In this document: positions 54,245 through 64,000 of the stretch, piece after piece
Layout of the letters: every line of letters starts with the position of its first letter
Numbering within the stretch: position 1 is the first letter of the stretch
Origin: Talinum fruticosum
Lineage: Eukaryota; Streptophyta; Magnoliopsida; Caryophyllales; Talinaceae
Length of the DNA stretch: 64,000 nucleotides
Assembly: GCA_021018815.1 (NCBI GenBank)
Contig: JAITYX010000003.1
Span: 12,357,501-12,421,500, forward strand
Direction: 5' to 3'
Position numbers and translations under genes: made by a program
Notes under the pieces: generated by a model
The model's database searches: none
The model's input: only the letters and a program-made list of their open reading frames with translations
What the model was told of the DNA's origin: nothing

Positions 54245-54256
54245 GCTCCGATACCA
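54245..54256 (-). other. Primer-binding site (one change)
   Basis: Minus strand TGGTATCGGAGC, the family site with one base altered, next to the LTR start at 54261. Confidence 0.75.
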
Positions 54257-54260
54257 CGGT

Positions 54261-54438
54261 TGATGTATAGTGATGGCGGAAGCAAAAGATAAGCAAAACC
54301 ATGGAGGAGCTTGCTGGACAGAACGTGTCCTGCAGGTGCGGTTTTGGGAGATTGGGTGAAAGAAGGGTCAAATGAAGGAGATTATGGCTGAAATTTGGTG
54401 GGGGATGAGGTAATCGGCTAGAGAAGGTCTGGGTAAAA
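54261..54438 (-). repeat. 5' LTR fragment, cut off after about 178 bases
   Basis: It starts TGATGTATAGTGATGGCGG and follows 59878-60053 closely until 'gtctgggtaaaatt', where unrelated sequence begins. Confidence 0.8.
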
Positions 54439-55715
54439 TTCAACGTTTTGCCAATGATTTGGTGGAATTTGGTGGAATCAAGAGCCGAATGCTCTTACGA
54501 AAGAAGTCGTCCTTCCTCGGCACCAAAAATGCCTCTTCCCATGAACTCTTTCCTTTCTTTTCTCGGCCTTTTGCCAATGATTCAACAATTCGTCTTCGTA
54601 CTGCTTGATCACCCATGGTATTCAAGTCACAATCTGTTTGGACGGGAGAGATAGCATTCGGGTTGGGTGTTTTTGTGCGGGTAGGCTAGAAGGGCTTTTG
54701 CTTGGACTGGACAAAGACATATTTTGTTTGTGGCGTTGTGGCGAGGGAGAGGATGGGTTTTGGAAAGGCTTAAACTCGTTGCTTTTCTTTGGAAAATGAC
54801 TCTTCCAAAGTAAGCAAAAGGTTGGTTTGAGTTGGGTTCTTTTGTGGACTATTCTTTAAAATTTGGCTTGGAGATAGAGGGGCTAATGTGATTTTCTTCC
54901 CATCTTTGGTAAGGGTATAAGTGTTCATGAATCCATCATACATTACTCTCCTATCATAAAGCCAAGGTCTCCCAAGTAGCAAATGACAAACATCCATAGG
55001 AATGATATCACACCACAACTCATCATGATAATGCTTGCCAATACTAAATGAAATAAGACATCTAGAATTGACTTGAATACCTTTGCCATGGTTTAGCCAT
55101 TGAATGTTGTAGGGTTGGGGATGGACCGAGGCATGAAGTCCTAGTTTCTCCACCATGGTTGTGGCGGCTACATTGGCACAACTACCACCATCAATGACAA
55201 TGGAGCACACTTTGTTTTGGACCGTGCCTCTCGTGTGAAAAATGTTTTCACGTTGCTCTTCCTTTGGATCCTTGAAGCCGCTCAAGGATCTCCTTAATAC
55301 CAACATTTCTCCTTCTTCCGCCTCCTCAACAACTTCCTCTACTTCATCTAGCAAGAGTAGCTCCTTCTCGGTCTCCTCCATTAAGGGCTCTTGGTACTCA
55401 ACCAAAGTTATCACTCTACGATTTGGACGTTCCAAAACAATGTGCCCAAAGCCATGGCACTTAAAACATCTTCTCGGATCACTTGGGTTTGGCATTTATT
55501 TGGGCGGATTCGGGGTTTGGATGGGCATGGGCTGTTTTGTGGGGTATGGGGTTGTTTGCGGAAGGGATTGGGGACTCCCTTGTAAAAGGGTTGGCTCTTT
55601 TGAGGAGGAAAAGATTTTGGCACTTCTTTTTTGACAAGCCGGTTTTTCTTTTGTTGCTCCACTTTGTGTGCCAAGTGACACACTTCATCAAATGTGGTAA
55701 AATTTTGTAGCTCCA
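54439..55715 (-). pseudogene. Gag C-terminus, protease and unknown tail of another copy
   Basis: The minus strand from 55715 gives the gag end (QQKKNRLVKKEVPKSFP; zinc knuckle CFKCHGFGHIVLER with the last Cys changed to Arg) and a 241-codon frame (55495-54770). That frame covers the acidic linker, VCSIVIDGGSCANVAATTMV and LLLGRPWLYDRRV to ESFSKEKQ. It then passes into a tail (54770-54439) whose frame 54625-54440 reads VRRRIVESLAKGREKKGKSS and is not recognised. A shift near 55497 separates gag and protease. Confidence 0.75.
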
Positions 55716-56532
55716 TGATGTGTAGTGGCGGAAGCAAAGAAAAAGATGGAAAAACCGCAAAACACACAACCGGGCAGAATAGGACCTGCAGGTGCGGTTC
55801 TGGGGAAAAGGGTGAAAGGAGGGGTAAATGATCTTGGATTTGGACGAAACTTGGAGGGGAGTGAGGTAACTGATGAAGAAAGGTTGTGGCCAAGTTTCGT
55901 GAATTTTGGATAAGGGGAACTACCTGAACAGATAGCCAGAAGTTGATGCTGCCGGCTGGATGTACAGATTGATACCCTTTGTTTGGTTTTGATGTGGAGG
56001 ACGGAGGAGTTCTTGGTTTAAGCTGAGATTTGGTGGAAATGGACTCAACTCATGTATGATGAAGTGTGTGAAATTTGGGAAAGAGATGATTCGTGGATTG
56101 GGAGATATGGTTGATGGAAGTCGCTGGATAGAACCTGGATTCTGGCTTGGATACAGAAACACCACCAAGCTGAATCAAGGGGCGCTCTCAAACGATCCGG
56201 ATACAGAAACACCACCGGGGTTTGGGAGACTCAAAGGACACCACCTAGATGCCAACCTAGGATACAGCTTTGAGGATTTAGAGGCTCGAGAAATCCATCC
56301 CGAAAAGAGTACAACACTCAAGGTTTGTATATTCATCAAAAAGTCATTTTACAAGGAGTGTGCATGCTGAATATATAGACCCGCCATTACAACTAACCAT
56401 GCTGAAAATTGAAATTAACAAAGCTGAAAATTAAAGCAAAACAAAATGCTAACTAATTAGATGCTTTCCTCCTCTCCAAGTTAAGCTTGTTGGATAAATC
56501 CTAGCCAAGTATTTGGGCATTTGGGAACATGT
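55716..56532 (-). repeat. LTR fragment inserted in gag, distal part lost
   Basis: It starts TGATGTGTAGTGG and follows the family LTR for 817 bases to 'gggaacatgt'. Stems: GCTTGG 56145-56150 with CCAAGC 56165-56170, then CCGG/CCGG and CCTAG/CTAGG near 56246-56263. No second end or duplication is present. Confidence 0.8.
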
Positions 56533-56603
56533 TGATGTGTAGTGGCGGAAGCAAAGAAAAAGTAGGCATTTGGATAAATCCTAGCCAAGTATTTGGGCAT
56601 TTG
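56533..56603 (-). repeat. Patchwork junction: LTR terminus plus copied LTR segment
   Basis: Thirty bases of the LTR terminus (56533-56562) are followed by 'ggcatttggataaatcctag' and on to 'gggcatttg', a repeat of the segment at about 56490-56522, and then gag of another copy. This looks like template switching or an assembly join. Confidence 0.65.
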
Positions 56604-56605
56604 AA

Positions 56606-57415
56606 GAAAAAGGGTTGGCTTCTTTGAGAGGGAAAAATTTTAGGCACTTCCTTTTTGGCAAACCGATTTTTCTTTTGTTGCTCCACCTTGTGTGCCAAGT
56701 GACACACCTCATCAAATGTGGTAAAATGTTGTAGCTCCACAATTTGAGCATACTTAGCATCCAAACCGCCTAAGTACCTCACAATTGTTTGGTCCTCATT
56801 TTCTTGCAAATCACATTTGATCAACAATTTCTCAAACTCTCTAGTGTATTCCTCTACACTCATATTGCCTTGTTGAAGAGTATAGAGTTGGAGAAAGCTA
56901 TCTTGGACATAAGTAGGTGGTAGAAAACGGGCCTTGAGTTTGGCTCTCATTTTCTCCCAACTTTTGATTTTAGGCTTCTTGTCCCTTACTCTTTTGTGCT
57001 TCAAATTTTCCCACCAAGTGGAAGCAAAGCCTCTAAGCTTGAGTGCAACAAGCTTCACCTTCTTCTCATTCGGTACCTCCTTGTAATAAAAAATCCTTTC
57101 CACGGTCCTCATCCAATCAAGGAACTCATCCGGATGCAATCTTCCTTCAAATTCCGGAATCTCAACTTTGAAGTCTTGGTAGTGTGATTTGGACCGTCTA
57201 GAACTCCTTCTTGATTGTCTTTCACTGTCCGTGGAGGCAAAAGGCTTGCTCTCCTCATCATCTTCATGTAGGCTAGGATTAGAGCGAATAGGAGGTGATT
57301 CACTCCTTAGTTGGTCACGCTTAGCCTTCATGTCACGTCCAAGCTGTTTTCGGAGGTACTCATTCTCCTTCATGAGCATTTCAAACCTCTCTTCTAGTGT
57401 CATACTTGCACTCAT
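56606..57415 (-). pseudogene. Gag N-terminal two thirds, open frame
   Basis: From MSASMTLEERFEML (57415) the frame is open for about 270 codons through the capsid domain (FEGRLHPDEFLDWMRTVER, FASTWWENLK, EEYTREFEKLLIKCD) to KKNRFAKKEVPKIFP. It then runs into the junction sequence at 56603. It closely matches the young element's gag. Zinc knuckle and protease are lost. Confidence 0.85.
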
Positions 57416-57498
57416 GGTTGGGAAGTTTTTGTGGCTGGCTATTTTTGTGGTTTTTAATTTGTGGGGAAATGGACACAATCACCCAAGGTTCAGAACTT

Positions 57499-57510
57499 GC
57501 TCTGATACCA
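57499..57510 (-). other. Primer-binding site
   Basis: Minus strand TGGTATCAGAGC, four bases inside the LTR boundary at 57515. Confidence 0.85.
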
Positions 57511-57514
57511 AAAA

Positions 57515-58799
57515 TGATGTGTAGTGGCGGAAGCAAAGAAAATGGATAGAAAACCGCAAGAAGCACAACCGGGCAGAATACAGCCTGTTTGCGCAATCTT
57601 GGCAGATTGGGGAAATGGAGGGGCAAAAGTGCTTGGTCTTGGCTGAAATTTGGTGGGAAGGATGGTAACTGGTAGATGATGATTGTGACCAAGTTTCGTT
57701 GAATTTGGATAAGGGGAACTCCCTGAACAGATAGCCTGAAGTTGAGGTAACCGGCTGGCTGTACAGACAGACACCCTTTGTTTGGTTCTGGTGTGGAGGA
57801 TGGAGATGTTCTTGGATGGAGCTGAAAATTGGAGGAATGGAAGTAGATGGACAGGAAGGATTGTGGTTAAAATTTGGAATGAAATGGCTGGGTAGATTGT
57901 GAGATATGAATGGATGAAGCGAGGGGATAAAACCAAGGTCCTAGCTCGGATACGAGAAAACACCACCGAGTAAGAACCGAGGGGCACCTTCAATCTGTCC
58001 GGATACAGCAACACCACCGGGAGATTGGAAGGACTCAAAGGACACCACCTAGCTGCCACACTAGGATACAGCAATGAGAGTTCCAAAGGTTGAGAAATCC
58101 ATCTCAAGAGCAAAGCTCAAATTCATATATTCATCAAGGGTGTTTACAATGAAGCTCATGAGCTGATTTTATAATGCCCAGCTATGGCATTCTACATAAC
58201 CGATTTGCAAGCTGAAAGTGTAACAAACTCAAGCTGAAAATAATGCAAAAACAAAATGCTAACTAACAATATTCCTTTCCCTCCCTCCAAGCCAAGCTAG
58301 GATGATTTCTAGCCAAGTATTTCAACATTAGGAACATGTGGCTATGCCTTGATTTCCCCTTCTCCAAGCTCTTTGAATCTTGATGCTTCTAGAATGCATT
58401 AGTCATCATCTCCTTTTGTAGCTCATCATTCGGCTAGGCATCCTCATGGACCGTCCATAGTGAGCACCAACTTATTTATGTACCTTTGAGTATAATCATA
58501 GCAACATTTCCGGCCTTGACTAGAATAAACCTTCTTGCTTGACCATGGAGATTTTAGGTGGCTACTTTCACTACTCTTCTCAACTAAATTTAGTAAATAC
58601 TTATTTATGAACAATAACATAAGAGCTTAATAATCTGGACTCATCATCCCCGGAATCTATTAGCATCATGCACTTGTTCTTTGAGCTTTTCCCCTTGGTC
58701 ATAAGATAAGCAAACGTTTCCGGCTGAACACTAAACATACAAAGCGTCTTAACACGAATGTCATACAGCTCAAAACAGAAAGCTGCCCACTCTCCATCA
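57515..58799 (-). repeat. 5' LTR (1285 bp) of the 56606-58799 copy
   Basis: It runs from TGATGTGTAGTGG to CCCACTCTCCATCA. The palindrome is at 58173-58191. The cluster near 57950-58070 has CTCGG/CCGAG, CCGG/CCGG and CCTAG/CTAGG. It is the outer LTR of a copy truncated at 56606. Confidence 0.85.
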
Positions 58800-58800
58800 A

Positions 58801-59611
58801 CCTTCAATCTGTCCGGATACGAAACACCACTGGGAGATTGGAAGGACTCACGAGACACCACCTAGCTGCCACACTAGGATACAGCAATGAGAATTCCAAA
58901 AGGTGAGCAAATCCAGCTCGAGTATAAACTCATATATTTTAGCAAAAGGTGATTTACAATGAAGCTCATGAGCTGATTATATAATGCCTTGCTATGGCAT
59001 TTTACATAACCGAATGCAAGCTGAAAGTATAACAGAATTCAAGCTGAAAATAATGCAAAAACAAAATGCTAACTAACAATATTCCTTTCCCTCCCTCCAA
59101 GCCAAGCTAGGGTGAATTCTAGCCAAGCATTTCAAAATTGGGAACATGTGGCTATGGCTTGTTTTCCCCTTCTCCAAGCTCTTTGATTCTTGATGCTTCT
59201 AGAATGCTTAGTCATCATCTCCTTTTGTAGCTCATCATTCGGCTAAAGCATCTTCATGGACCGACCATGATTTAGGCATCAACTTATTTATGTACCACGA
59301 GCATAACATAGCAACATTCCCGGCCTTGATTAGAACAAACCTTCTTGCTTGACCATGGAGATTTTAGGTGGCTACTCTCACTAATCTTCTCAACAAAATT
59401 GGTAATCAATTATTTATAAACAAAATCATAAGAGCTTAGTGACTTTGAGAACCATCATCCTCCGGAATCCACTAACATCAAACGCTTGTATTTTGAGCCC
59501 TTCCCCTTGATCATGGAGTAAGCAAACATTTCCGGCTGAACACTAAACATACAAAGCTTCACAACATGAATAATATTCAGCTCAAAACAGAAGGTTGCCC
59601 ACTCTCCATCA
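58801..59611 (-). repeat. LTR fragment nearly identical to 37871-38681
   Basis: It begins inside the LTR ('ccttcaatctgtccggatac') and ends CCCACTCTCCATCA. By eye only a handful of bases differ from the young element's LTR. The palindrome is at 58983-59001. Its outer part is missing. Confidence 0.85.
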
Positions 59612-59782
59612 GTTACTCTCTTCATCATCCCCATGGAGACGAGGAATGGATCGATTAGGAGGCGATTCACTCCTTAGCTGGTCGCGCTTGGCCTTCATAT
59701 CTCGCCCAAGTTGCTTGCGGAGATATTCGTTTTCCTTCATAAGCATTTCAAACCTCTCCTCTAGGGTAACACTTGCACTCAT
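59612..59782 (-). pseudogene. Gag N-terminal fragment
   Basis: From MSASVTLEERFEML (59782) about 57 codons match 53993-54163, ending at the LTR fragment. A base change within 'catggagacgaggaatgg' distinguishes it from 54014-54034. Confidence 0.8.
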
Positions 59783-59862
59783 GTTTTGGGATTTTTCGAG
59801 GGCTGGCTATTTTTGTGTTTTTGGGTTTAATGAAATGGACAATCCCCAAGGGATCAGAACTT

Positions 59863-59873
59863 GCTCGATACCA
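59863..59873 (-). other. Primer-binding site, one base short
   Basis: Minus strand TGGTATCGAGC, lacking one A of the family site, beside the LTR start at 59878. Confidence 0.7.
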
Positions 59874-59877
59874 AAGT

Positions 59878-60143
59878 TGATGTATAGTAATGGCGGAAGC
59901 AAAAGATAAGCAAAACCATGGAGGAGCTTGCTGGACGAGAATGGGTCCTGTAGGAGCGGTTTTGGGAGATTGGGTGTAAGAGGGGTCAAATGAAGGAGAT
60001 TGTGGCTGAAATTTGGTGGGGGATGAGGTTATTGGTTAGAGAAGGTCTGGGTAAAATTTGGGAATTTTTAGAGGTCGGGGACACCTTGATCCGTAAGCCG
60101 AAGTTGGCGATGCCGGGCTGGACGTCCGGATCGATACTCTTTG
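59878..60143 (-). repeat. LTR fragment interrupted by Tekay-like LTR
   Basis: It starts TGATGTATAGTAATGGCGG, collinear with 54261-54438 and 46986 onwards, until 'tcgatactctttg' at 60143, where the Tekay-like LTR begins. Confidence 0.8.
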
Positions 60144-60354
60144 TGTAATACCCGGACTTTTAAAGAAAGCAGTTGAAAAGCATAGAATTATTGAGTATTT
60201 TTCCCCGCAACTAGGGGGTTGAATGACTCGATTTTATTTGCTCGTCGGACGTATTACGTTAGAATTCCTTTGGAGGCTGGTGTTAAGTAATTAAATCAAG
60301 GAAATTGCCTTCCTTTTTCATCCGAGCTAAATTGTCGGGCGATTAGGAATTGTC

Positions 60355-61156
60355 GTGGGCGACGTATTAAAATACGTTAGAACGCAGCAGCGTAAGAGGA
60401 CGGAAGGGAGAAGATATGGACTTGTCGTATATGGGCCGGTGATTACTTTAGCTGAATTACGAAGAGATGGGATAGAAGTTAATTTGGGGTCCAATAAGGA
60501 TAATGAACCAACCAAATTAGGCGGTGGAAGAGAGGAAACAAAGAAGGCTCGAGGAGCCCGAGCAAGCGAAGGAGAGCGAGCGGAACGGAGGAGGGGGAGA
60601 GGACCACCGAGCGGGAGAACAAAGAGAGAGAGAGAGGGCGCGCGGGACCCGGAGCCGAGGTCGGAGGCCGGCAAGCCGGCGGCGAACGGAGGGAAGGCCG
60701 CCGGTGCCCGCAAGGGAAACGGAGGAGCAGAGGAGAGGGACAGCGCCGCAAAAACGCGCAGGAGAGAGGGAAGGCGAGCGGTGCGAGGGTCGAAGGAGAC
60801 CGAGGGGTGGCCTGCGACCACCGCAGACCCGGAAAGCGACGGCCGGCGACCCGAGCAGACGCAAGCAAAGGGAAAAGAAAGCGAGAGGTCGGGCGAGCAA
60901 GGGGCGGAGGAGAGACCCGAAACAGGGACGGACGAGCGGGAGTTCGAAGGCCGAACCGGGAAAAGGAACGGCGGTAAGGGAGGAGGACCGGAAGGCGAGC
61001 AAACGAGGGCTAGACCGAGGGCAAGTGGGAACCAAAACGTTGAACCGTAAGCGAGAGTCCTCCGGAACCAAACGCAACCGAACGCAGAGCGAGGCAAGCA
61101 GGCAATTCGATCAATTCCAAACCCGAGAATCCGAGGTGGGTAGTCTTATACTCTAA
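60355..61156. other. GC-rich purine-biased island inside the LTR
   Basis: Long frames are open on both strands (231 and 210 codons plus; 256, 186 and 129 minus). All have low-complexity translations: Glu/Gly/Arg/Lys-rich on plus, Pro/Ser/Leu/Arg-rich on minus. The many overlapping open frames follow from GC and purine bias (few TA dinucleotides), not coding. No domain is recognised. I do not call a gene. Confidence 0.6.
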
Positions 61157-63007
61157 ACTACTACTAATTTCGAATCCAAATGAGTTTATTGTGATTGTTG
61201 AATGTGATTGTGAATACCGAACTTGTATGCTTCGAGTGGGATTAGTAGTTGCTGGAAGTTGAATTAGGAAGTTGTGAAGGGAATGGGAGTTATTAAGGCC
61301 TGAAAATGAAATCGGGAAATTCATTGAGTTGCTTGGGTCGAAGGAGTAGTGTCGAGAGTCGGGTCAGTTGGGGATAATGCGTATGGTTTGGGCATAGATT
61401 ATGAATTGATATTCAGACCGAGTCTTAGAGATTTATTGAATTCGCGGCATTAAGAGACGAGTGCTAATTAGGGAAATAACAAGGGGAGTGTAAAGGAGAA
61501 ATATGAGATCGTATTAAGTGATGCGCAATTGGGACATATAAGTGAGAAATGGGCGATTGTGAGGTTAAGTGCGTTCGAAGTATGTTTAAATCCTCGAGGT
61601 TGAACCGAGTGTGAAAGTAAGTAGCTAACGGGAATTGAATAATGAAAAGTAAATAAGAGGTACATAATTGAGGATGGGCAAGCAAGAATCGATTAATAAG
61701 GTAAGAGATAGTAAATGGGAAATTGAGGTTGGGAAATAGCAAGTTGGGGACGGTAAAGTGAAACTAAGCCATAGTTATGTCTAAGACCTTGAGAGAGAAT
61801 TGAATTAAAAGGCGAATAGAGATAGAGGAAATTCGGTAAATTAAGTTTAAGGATATATGGTTGAATGAGGGCAAAAGAGGTCAGTTTACAAAGTGAAGTC
61901 ATGAAATGAGGGATTGAGATAAAGGTAGTGAATTGGGAAAAGTGGGAACGTCGAGTTAAATAGTATCTACTTGTGGTTATTGTGGCTCGTAAAATGGATT
62001 CAATCGTACTAAACCGATGAATTGAGAAAACATAGTTGGAAAAGAGTTGAGAACGAATGCTTGCATTGAATGGAGATTATTCTTGCTATGTGCTTGCTTT
62101 ATGTGATGTTCACAAGTAGTTTCGAAGGAAGTTTTGTGTTTTACGTGAAATGAACCTTGAATGTGATTTCCGTGAAGTATCTTTTCAACGTGATTCTATT
62201 CTAAAGAAACAAAAGTATTTGAGAAAGTAAATTAGATTTGAGAAAGTGAATTTATAAGGGTGACACATGGTGTCATGCCTTCCTTGATACTAAATCGATT
62301 GAGAAAGTTAGAAAGTGAATGTGATGAATAAGAATGTGCAAATTGTTTTGAATCGACCGGCTACGGATCGTTTAGCATACCGAAGTGTTCGAACCGGGGA
62401 ACGCCCAGCTAGAAACTTTGAGGGAAGGGTTCTAATAGGGGTCCTGGAGAGACAGGATGCCCGCCCGAGACTTCCCGAAGAATGGTCCCGGAGCCTTTTT
62501 GTCTGGGTCGCGCCCGAATTAAAGAAGTGCTAGTTCGAGTCCTCGAAGGCCTGGAATGTTGATTCAACCCCAAAAGAAGTATTCTTGAATGTGAATGTGT
62601 GCTTTTAAGTGATTAAAGAGTCTTTAGCTTTTCATTACAAGAAATTTCAATGAAAAGTATATAGATTTCTATTATGTTATTATGTTTTCGCAGATTTCAT
62701 TACTATGAGTATTATGTGTAAAGAATTTCCAATTTAAGGGTATAAGACTCCGGTGAGCCCGTTGATTATTGCTCACCCCCACAAATTGCCCCGTCCCCAC
62801 CCAATGTTGCAGGTACACTTTCGAAGTATAATCTACACCTAGCATGCTTCGGACTCCTACCGATTGTTGGTGATTGAAGCGACCAAGTGGCTGCCCCGCA
62901 TTGTTTGTTTCTAAATGTTGTATTTGTAATTTAGTACATCTAGTTGTACCAAATGTATAGAAACCCTTTAGACTGTTTTGAGTTGTATAGCATGATTGGT
63001 TGGACTC

Positions 63008-63050
63008 CGGCGTGTGGCCGTTGAGTTGTATACTCCGAGCGTGTGGCTCG
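63008..63050 (+). promoter_or_regulatory. Two tandem mini-hairpins with GTGTG loop in Tekay-like LTR
   Basis: CGGC-GTGTG-GCCG (63008-63020) and CGAGC-GTGTG-GCTCG (63036-63050) sit in a 28-base direct repeat containing 'gttgagtt(g/a)tat'. The second is repeated exactly at 17086-17100 in the related solo LTR. The stems differ but the loop is constant. Confidence 0.55.
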
Positions 63051-63287
63051 TTGAGTTATATCATGTTTTTCATGCAGGGTTTTAAGGCTTTAAGCCTATG
63101 GGTTAGTCCATATTACAAACGGAACCCTGCCGAAATTTTCGGAGAATTTCGGATTCTTTTGGGAAAAACACCGGCATTACTTCTAAGTTGAGTTTAGACA
63201 GCCAAACCAACACCAGAAAGAGCCTTGGGAGTTCCTTTAAGGAACTCAGCGATGTAATACTCCCGTGGGGTGTTTTGGGGTGTTACA

Positions 63288-64000
63288 AAAATGGTATCGA
63301 GCATAGATTTTGGTGACCTTAAGTTTGCATTGCATATAATCATCTAGGATCCTTGTTATGTGACTATGTGCTTTGTTTGCAGCTAACATGTGTGTGCCCT
63401 TAAGTTCAACCTTTGCCTTATAAGTGACTACCTCGTTGACTTAGCTGAACTAGTCGATTATAAACCGACCGTTAAGGTGATGTGCGAGTGACTTGTGTGT
63501 GTACTAATTGTGTGAGTAAGTGTGATTGAAACCTTACTTCGGTGCCTTACTCGTTGATTCGTTGAATCCTTAATTAGAAACCTCTACCTTAGGACTTCAG
63601 TGATTCGAATTCTTATGTGATTAGCTGGAGGATGAGTTTAGTGATCCGAATCGTGGACTTATGTGCTTATATGTGTGAGTGATTCATGCGTGCTAAGTAT
63701 GTGACTGGGTGTGTGGTTGAATTTTTATTTTCCTTTCGTATTTATTGATTTCGTGATGTGACTTCCGAATCGTTAGTTGACTTAAGACTCCTACCCCTAG
63801 GAAGCATGCGAGTATTCGATTAGGTATCGATTGTTTATATACGTAGCTCCAAGGAGTTTAGAGAGTGCTTAGTTGATTTTATATGGGAAAAAGGAAGACA
63901 TACGGCGCAAGCATACTTGGAGACTCCCGACTCCGTTTGTTGAGTTATGTATAGAGGCTGCCTTTGGGAGCCGTCACTAAGGAATGAATTGAGATGTTGC
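63288..64000 (+). mobile_element. Leader of Tekay-like element, running off the window
   Basis: About 710 bases follow the 5' LTR, with no gag frame yet recognisable. Tekay/Del elements usually have a leader before gag, so the coding part should begin beyond the window edge. Confidence 0.6.
63292..63302 (+). other. Primer-binding site of Tekay-like element
   Basis: TGGTATCGAGC four bases after the LTR, the methionine-tRNA type site with one base missing. Confidence 0.75.

Larger units (their letters stand above)
60144..63287 (+). repeat. 5' LTR (3144 bp) of a Tekay/Del-like element
   Basis: It begins TGTAATACCCGGAC and ends GGGGTGTTACA, followed at once by a primer-binding site. The long LTR and the TGTAA...TTACA ends are typical of Tekay/Del chromoviruses. 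It relates to the solo LTR 15044-18616 and the LTR tail at 2008-2190. CTTTG at 60139-60143 is the likely left target duplication; the right end lies outside the window. Confidence 0.85.

Noticed and set aside
60327..61156. Several long overlapping frames on both strands (up to 256 codons)
   Set aside because: All fall in one GC-rich purine-biased island of an LTR; simultaneous openness on both strands and simple-sequence translation argue against coding.

Overview
The window is nuclear DNA of a flowering plant, most probably a core eudicot. Its one recognisable host gene is a gibberellin receptor of the GID1B type at 7504-9189 on the minus strand. Almost everything else is nested, mostly broken LTR retrotransposons (Ty3/gypsy of CRM-like, Tekay/Del-like and Athila-like type, plus one Ty1/copia).

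Layout. 1-5742: tail of a Tekay/Del-like element sitting in a CRM-like element whose 3' LTR is 4745-5742. 5743-11284: low-copy-looking AT-rich DNA with the GID1B-like gene; its exon 1, 655-bp intron and exon 2 are clear, but exon 2 lacks one base. 11285-25566: a Ty1/copia pol remnant split by an Athila-like element (11459-23971), itself split by a 3.6-kb Tekay-like solo LTR and a 1.3-kb solo LTR, each with a perfect 5-bp target duplication. 25567-30644: two more solo LTRs in unassigned DNA. 30645-42639: a minus-strand element with an unusual acidic ORF, holding a young full-length gag-protease element (33837-38681, TSD CAAGT) and a solo LTR. 42640-48013: a minus-strand element with protease, RT, RNase H and integrase but almost no gag. 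48014-60143: broken gag-protease copies, solo LTRs and one plus-strand derivative with an unknown ORF. 60144-64000: a 3.1-kb Tekay/Del-like 5' LTR, its primer-binding site and leader.

How the parts relate. Most elements from 19 to 60 kb share one LTR design: TGATGGA...CATCA ends, a TGGTATCAGAGC-type primer-binding site, a TATA element abutting a palindrome AATGCC-N7-GGCATT, and downstream a set of about three short inverted repeats. In these the GGTGGTGTTTCTGTATCC core is constant while the flanking stems change in a compensating way. Some copies keep gag and protease but have lost RT and integrase; one keeps protease to integrase but has lost gag by a deletion that preserves the gag start codon and frame. 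This suggests a set of mutually dependent elements sharing cis signals. That is inference; the hairpin covariation and the complementary deletions are visible in the sequence.

Limits: no similarity search, folding program or alignment was run. Family names rest on recognised motifs, element boundaries on TG...CA ends and target duplications read by eye, and some junctions in 48-60 kb could be assembly errors.
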